DNA from: Thiothrix sp.
Lineage (GTDB): Bacteria; Pseudomonadota; Gammaproteobacteria; Thiotrichales; Thiotrichaceae
Length of the DNA: 64,000 bases
Assembly: GCF_028714775.1 (NCBI RefSeq)
Contig: NZ_JAQTLS010000003.1
Location: 1 to 64,000 of the forward strand
Direction of reading: 5' to 3'
The notes below the pieces were generated by a model that was not told the origin of the DNA, ran no database searches, and worked only from the letters and a program-made list of their open reading frames with translations. How positions within the stretch are numbered: the stretch's first letter is position 1; every line of letters begins with the position of its first letter. A program made the position numbers and the translations under genes. Shown here one piece after another: positions 60,161 through 64,000 of the stretch.

Positions 60161-61255
60161 GTGAAGCTCGAACAACTTACTTTTACTCGTTATATCGCTG
60201 CCCTGAGCGTAGTATTTTTCCACTATGGGAGTCAGGTATTCCCGGCAAACATAGCGCTGCTGAAACCTGTCCTAACCGCAGGCCCGATTGCTGTCAGCTA
60301 CTTTTACGTGTTGTCTGGCTTCATTATGGCGATTGCCTATTACCGCCCCGACAAACAAGGCGCATTCCGTTCAGGACGTTATTGGCTGGCGCGGGTAGCA
60401 CGGATTTATCCGGTATACTTGCTTGCCCTGTTACTGATGATTACCGCCAAACTGGGGGCTGCGGGTAGTGATCCCCTGACGGTATCATTGAGCTTAGGCA
60501 TGTTACAGGCGTGGATTCCCGGCTATCCGCTAACCCTCAATGCACCGGGTTGGTCACTTTCCGTCGAAGCGTTTTTCTACTTAAGTTTCCCACTCCTGAT
60601 CCTATTAGCAAAACGCCACCACTTGGTGTTGCTGGCGGGTCTTGCTGCCGTTTTCTGGCTGGCAACCCAAACCCTGCACACCTTGTTGCTGAACTCGCCG
60701 GATTATGAGCCCTTTTCCGCGCTGCATGATTTCATCTTTTACAACCCACTCATGCACCTCAACACCTTTCTGATGGGTTTCATCATCGGTGCATGGCTAC
60801 TGGAAGGGAAACTTCAGTTCCTTGCCCGCCCTGCCCTTAACGCCCAAGGATTGTTCTTAGTGAGCTGCTTGATTGTTTTACTGCTGGCAATACGCCCGAC
60901 TTTGATTGAATATACGGGGATAGCCTTTGACTACACTAACGGCTTGATTGCCCCGCTGTTTTTGGCTTTCATCACGCTGTTGGGGATGAACACTTCGCGC
61001 TTGAGCGTGTGGCTGCAACACAAATGGTTGGTACTGCTGGGGGAAGCCAGCTTTTCCTTGTATATCCTGCAAAAACCACTGCATGGCATCTATGAAAAAG
61101 TGGCATCCCATTGGATTGCCCCCGATAGCGCCCTGTATTTTTACCTGTTCGTAGCCTGCCTGACGGGTGCTGCTATTTTGTCCTTTTGGTTCATTGAGAC
61201 ACCATCAAGACGCTTTATCAACGCATTTGGCAGTTCATCCGATAAATCTGGTTAG
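60161..61255 (+). CDS. acyltransferase family 3 membrane protein
   Basis: LTFTRYIAALSVVFFHYGSQVFP, YFYVLSGFIMAIAYYRP, NAPGWSLSVEAFFYLSFPLLI. Confidence 0.92.
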   Translation: MKLEQLTFTRYIAALSVVFFHYGSQVFPANIALLKPVLTAGPIAVSYFYVLSGFIMAIAYYRPDKQGAFRSGRYWLARVARIYPVYLLALLLMITAKLGAAGSDPLTVSLSLGMLQAWIPGYPLTLNAPGWSLSVEAFFYLSFPLLILLAKRHHLVLLAGLAAVFWLATQTLHTLLLNSPDYEPFSALHDFIFYNPLMHLNTFLMGFIIGAWLLEGKLQFLARPALNAQGLFLVSCLIVLLLAIRPTLIEYTGIAFDYTNGLIAPLFLAFITLLGMNTSRLSVWLQHKWLVLLGEASFSLYILQKPLHGIYEKVASHWIAPDSALYFYLFVACLTGAAILSFWFIETPSRRFINAFGSSSDKSG

Positions 61256-61458
61256 AAAACCGGGCTAGCGGCAGACTTAGGGCAATAAATCTGAAAATTG
61301 GAAGGCACGAAGCAATGATATATTCAGCCGATATTCATCAACAAGTTTGTCAGCCAAATCACACAAGACTTGCTACAATCCGGTGGCGGGCCAGTGACTC
61401 CCGAAAACTTTGATGCTGCTGATCCAGTAATTCTACTAAACATTAGACGTATACGACC

Positions 61459-63663
61459 ATGCAACAAGATAAACACAATACGCTTCAGAACCGTAGCAGC
61501 CACCTCCAACGCTCCGACGTAAAATCGCAGGATACCTTGGATTTACGTGAATTTTGGAACACGCTGGTACGCCATAAACGCATGATCATGCTGGTCGGTG
61601 GTACAACACTCCTGTTGACACTGGCAGTTACGCTTGCCAGCAAGAATGTCTACCGCGCTACCGCCACCCTGCAAATCGAACGCGAACCCACCAAAGCGGT
61701 GGAAATAGACTTTCTTGGCGCAGGTGACATCCGCGACACACGGGATTTCTACCAAACACAATTTGAGCTAATCCGTAGCCGTGCGTTAGCAGCAAAAGTC
61801 ATTGAAGAGCTTAAATTAAAAGAAAAACTCTCCAATGTTTCCCTCTTCGGTCAGTTCAAACAATGGTTAGGTCTGACTGACAATACCAATGAACAGATGG
61901 CTCTTGAGACACTGTTACTGGAACACCTGAACCTTGAACCCATCAAAAACTCCCGGCTTGCTGCGGTGAGTTACGACTCATCCAACCCAGAACAGGCGGC
62001 AGAAATCGCCAATGCAGTGGTCGACATATTCCAAAAAATGAACATGGATCGTCGGATTACAGCGACCAATGATGTCAAAAATTACCTTAACATCAGCATC
62101 ACGGAAGCTAGGGTAAAGTTAGACGAATCCGTACAAAAGCTGGAATCGTACTCCAGAGAACACGGCATCATCCCGGTAGACGGCAAAGGTGAAACCATCG
62201 CCTCATTAAAGCTCAAAAAGCTGACCGAGGAACTGCTACTGGTACAGAAGCAACGTTCTGAAAACGAAAGCAAATATGAGCTACTCAACGATAAAACCCG
62301 CAAACTGGCTGACCGCTTTGGGGTATTGGAAGATAACGCCGCTTACCTGCAAACCATGCGGCAAAACCTTGACCACCTGAAAGCCTTGCAAGACAAAAAT
62401 CCGAGCGCAGCCCAACGCAAGTTGATCCGCCAAAAAGAAGGTGAAATTCAAGTCGAAGTAGACAACAAATTGTCATCCCTGCGTGGAGAACTGGCGAGCA
62501 TCAAACGGAGGGAAGCAGCCATTCATGAAAGCACCGCCAGAGCCAAAACGGAAGCGCTTCAAGAGCAAGATAAGATCATTGGTCACAGCACACTACAACG
62601 TGAAGTTGACACCAATCAGGAATTGTACCAAGGACTTCTGCAACGTCTGAAAGAAATCAGCATTGCGGGGGGCATGACCTCCAACAATATTTCCGTCATT
62701 GACCGGGCACAAGTTCCCGTCAATAAATTCAAACCCAACCTGATGACCAACTTATCATTTGGTGCGTTGTTAGGCTTGTTGCTGGGCATTTCTGGCGCAT
62801 TCCTGCGCGAATTTATGGACGATAAGGTCAAAAGTATTAATGAATTGGAAAGCACTACCCAACTGTCGGTCTTGGGCATTGTGCCTGAAATCCTGAACAG
62901 CACCCCTAGCCAACTTGCCCAATTGACGATCAAGGAACCCAAGTCCAGCATTGCTGAGGCATTCCGGTCTTTGCGGACAGCCATGCGCTTCATCCTAAGG
63001 ACTGAAAACAACGCGGTTATTTTCGTCACGAGCGCCTGTGCAGGGGAAGGTAAAAGTACTTCGGCGACAAATCTGGCTTGCGCTTACGCCAATGCGGGTA
63101 GCCGGGTATTGCTCATAGATGCCGACCTGCGTAACCCGTCCCTACACAAAATGCTGGACATCAATACACCAACGGGGTTAGCCGATTACCTGAAGGGCAA
63201 CGCCAGCATCAATACGCTAGTACAGTCCACCGAAGTCAGTAACCTCAACCTGATCCCGGCTGGCGTACTGCCGGAAGACCCTTCCGAACTGTTGTCATCC
63301 CCACTCATGCGCGAATTGCTCAGCAGCGCACGCGGGGAATACGACCAAATCATTCTGGATGGCCCACCGATTCTGGGTCTAGCCGATGCGCTGGTACTGT
63401 CTTCCCTCGCTGACGCGACCTTAATCGCGGTACGTGCTGAAAGCACCCGTTTGGGCGCAGTCAACAATGCCTTGAAGCGTTTACGCCAGTCCCATGCAAC
63501 CATTTCCGGTATCTTGTTGAACCGCGTTGCCCTGCACCGTGGCAGCAGCTACGGCTATGGTTATGACTACTCAGATTACTACTACAATACGGATAAAAGC
63601 AAACCGCATTCAGCAGGCAAAAAAGCGGTAGTAACAACCCTACGTAGCCTCAGATTGCTGTAA
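61459..63663 (+). CDS. polysaccharide co-polymerase / tyrosine autokinase (Wzc/BY-kinase)
   Basis: Wzz N-terminus, FVTSACAGEGKSTSATNLACAYANAGSRVLLIDADLRNPSLHKML, Tyr-rich tail YGYGYDYSDYYYNTDKS. Confidence 0.95.
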   Translation: MQQDKHNTLQNRSSHLQRSDVKSQDTLDLREFWNTLVRHKRMIMLVGGTTLLLTLAVTLASKNVYRATATLQIEREPTKAVEIDFLGAGDIRDTRDFYQTQFELIRSRALAAKVIEELKLKEKLSNVSLFGQFKQWLGLTDNTNEQMALETLLLEHLNLEPIKNSRLAAVSYDSSNPEQAAEIANAVVDIFQKMNMDRRITATNDVKNYLNISITEARVKLDESVQKLESYSREHGIIPVDGKGETIASLKLKKLTEELLLVQKQRSENESKYELLNDKTRKLADRFGVLEDNAAYLQTMRQNLDHLKALQDKNPSAAQRKLIRQKEGEIQVEVDNKLSSLRGELASIKRREAAIHESTARAKTEALQEQDKIIGHSTLQREVDTNQELYQGLLQRLKEISIAGGMTSNNISVIDRAQVPVNKFKPNLMTNLSFGALLGLLLGISGAFLREFMDDKVKSINELESTTQLSVLGIVPEILNSTPSQLAQLTIKEPKSSIAEAFRSLRTAMRFILRTENNAVIFVTSACAGEGKSTSATNLACAYANAGSRVLLIDADLRNPSLHKMLDINTPTGLADYLKGNASINTLVQSTEVSNLNLIPAGVLPEDPSELLSSPLMRELLSSARGEYDQIILDGPPILGLADALVLSSLADATLIAVRAESTRLGAVNNALKRLRQSHATISGILLNRVALHRGSSYGYGYDYSDYYYNTDKSKPHSAGKKAVVTTLRSLRLL

Positions 63664-63715
63664 TCATCCAGCAATGCAGGTAAAATGACGCGATTGAAAT
63701 TTAAGGAGAATCACC

Positions 63716-64000
63716 TTGTCAGTCGCGTTAGCTTTTCACGTCCTTGCCGTCGTCATTTGGGTCGGCGGCATGTTTTTCGCCTATATGGCACTCCGCCCCG
63801 CCGCTGCTGCGGTACTTGAACCCTCCCAACGCCTGACCTTGTGGTCTAATGTCTTTGCCCGTTTCTTCCCTTGGGTGTGGGCATCAATCATCGCTATCCT
63901 TGCTTCCGGCTACTGGATGCTATTTGTCTATTTTGGCGGCATGGCGAATGTTCCTGTGTTTGTCCATATCATGAATGGCCTTGGGCTGGTCATGATGCTG
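63716..64000 (+). CDS. CopD-family-like membrane protein, truncated by window end
   Basis: TTG start after AAGGAG; SVALAFHVLAVVIWVGGMFFAYMALRPAAAAVLEPSQRLTLWSNVFARFFPWVW... Confidence 0.75.
   Translation, partial: MSVALAFHVLAVVIWVGGMFFAYMALRPAAAAVLEPSQRLTLWSNVFARFFPWVWASIIAILASGYWMLFVYFGGMANVPVFVHIMNGLGLVMML

Noticed and set aside
63540-63600. Tyr-rich stretch at the end of the Wzc-like protein as unusual
   Set aside because: A C-terminal tyrosine cluster is the standard autophosphorylation tail of BY-kinases.

Overview
The window reads as chromosome of a filamentous-type sulfur gammaproteobacterium. A Thiothrix-like origin is inferred from gene content only and was not verified. Left part (0-26 kb): degraded and intact toxin-antitoxin genes, a frameshifted Uma2 gene, a BLUF photoreceptor, a papain-like protease with very acidic C-terminal repeats, purB, a RoxA/YcfD-type cupin oxygenase, a PhoPQ-like two-component system, pbpC plus alpha-2-macroglobulin, two tRNA-Glu and one tRNA-Ala, gltX, pgpA, a BTAD regulator, a SET-domain protein, and a Cache-domain protein followed by two Met-heptad membrane proteins. 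Centre (26.2-35.7 kb), the most interesting region: an overlapping three-gene operon (TIR effector / MoxR AAA+ ATPase / membrane vWA-like + FGE/C-type-lectin protein). It is followed by a RAYT (REP-associated) transposase and a second, convergent FGE/CLec membrane protein. The C-terminal ends of both FGE proteins look like diversity-generating-retroelement (DGR) variable regions: NNC codons at hypervariable sites inside a conserved RGG...GFRVVC frame. No reverse transcriptase or template repeat is present in the window. At least ten REP-like palindromes are confined to this locus, many translated in frame as inter-domain linkers. Right part: hemB, pgeF, an ABC ATPase, three adjacent envelope proteins sharing a 'QSPxxNxVxGNVxIxY' module (two of them large TPR lipoproteins with 48-residue repeats), and a long exopolysaccharide cluster from rfbACDB to a BY-kinase.
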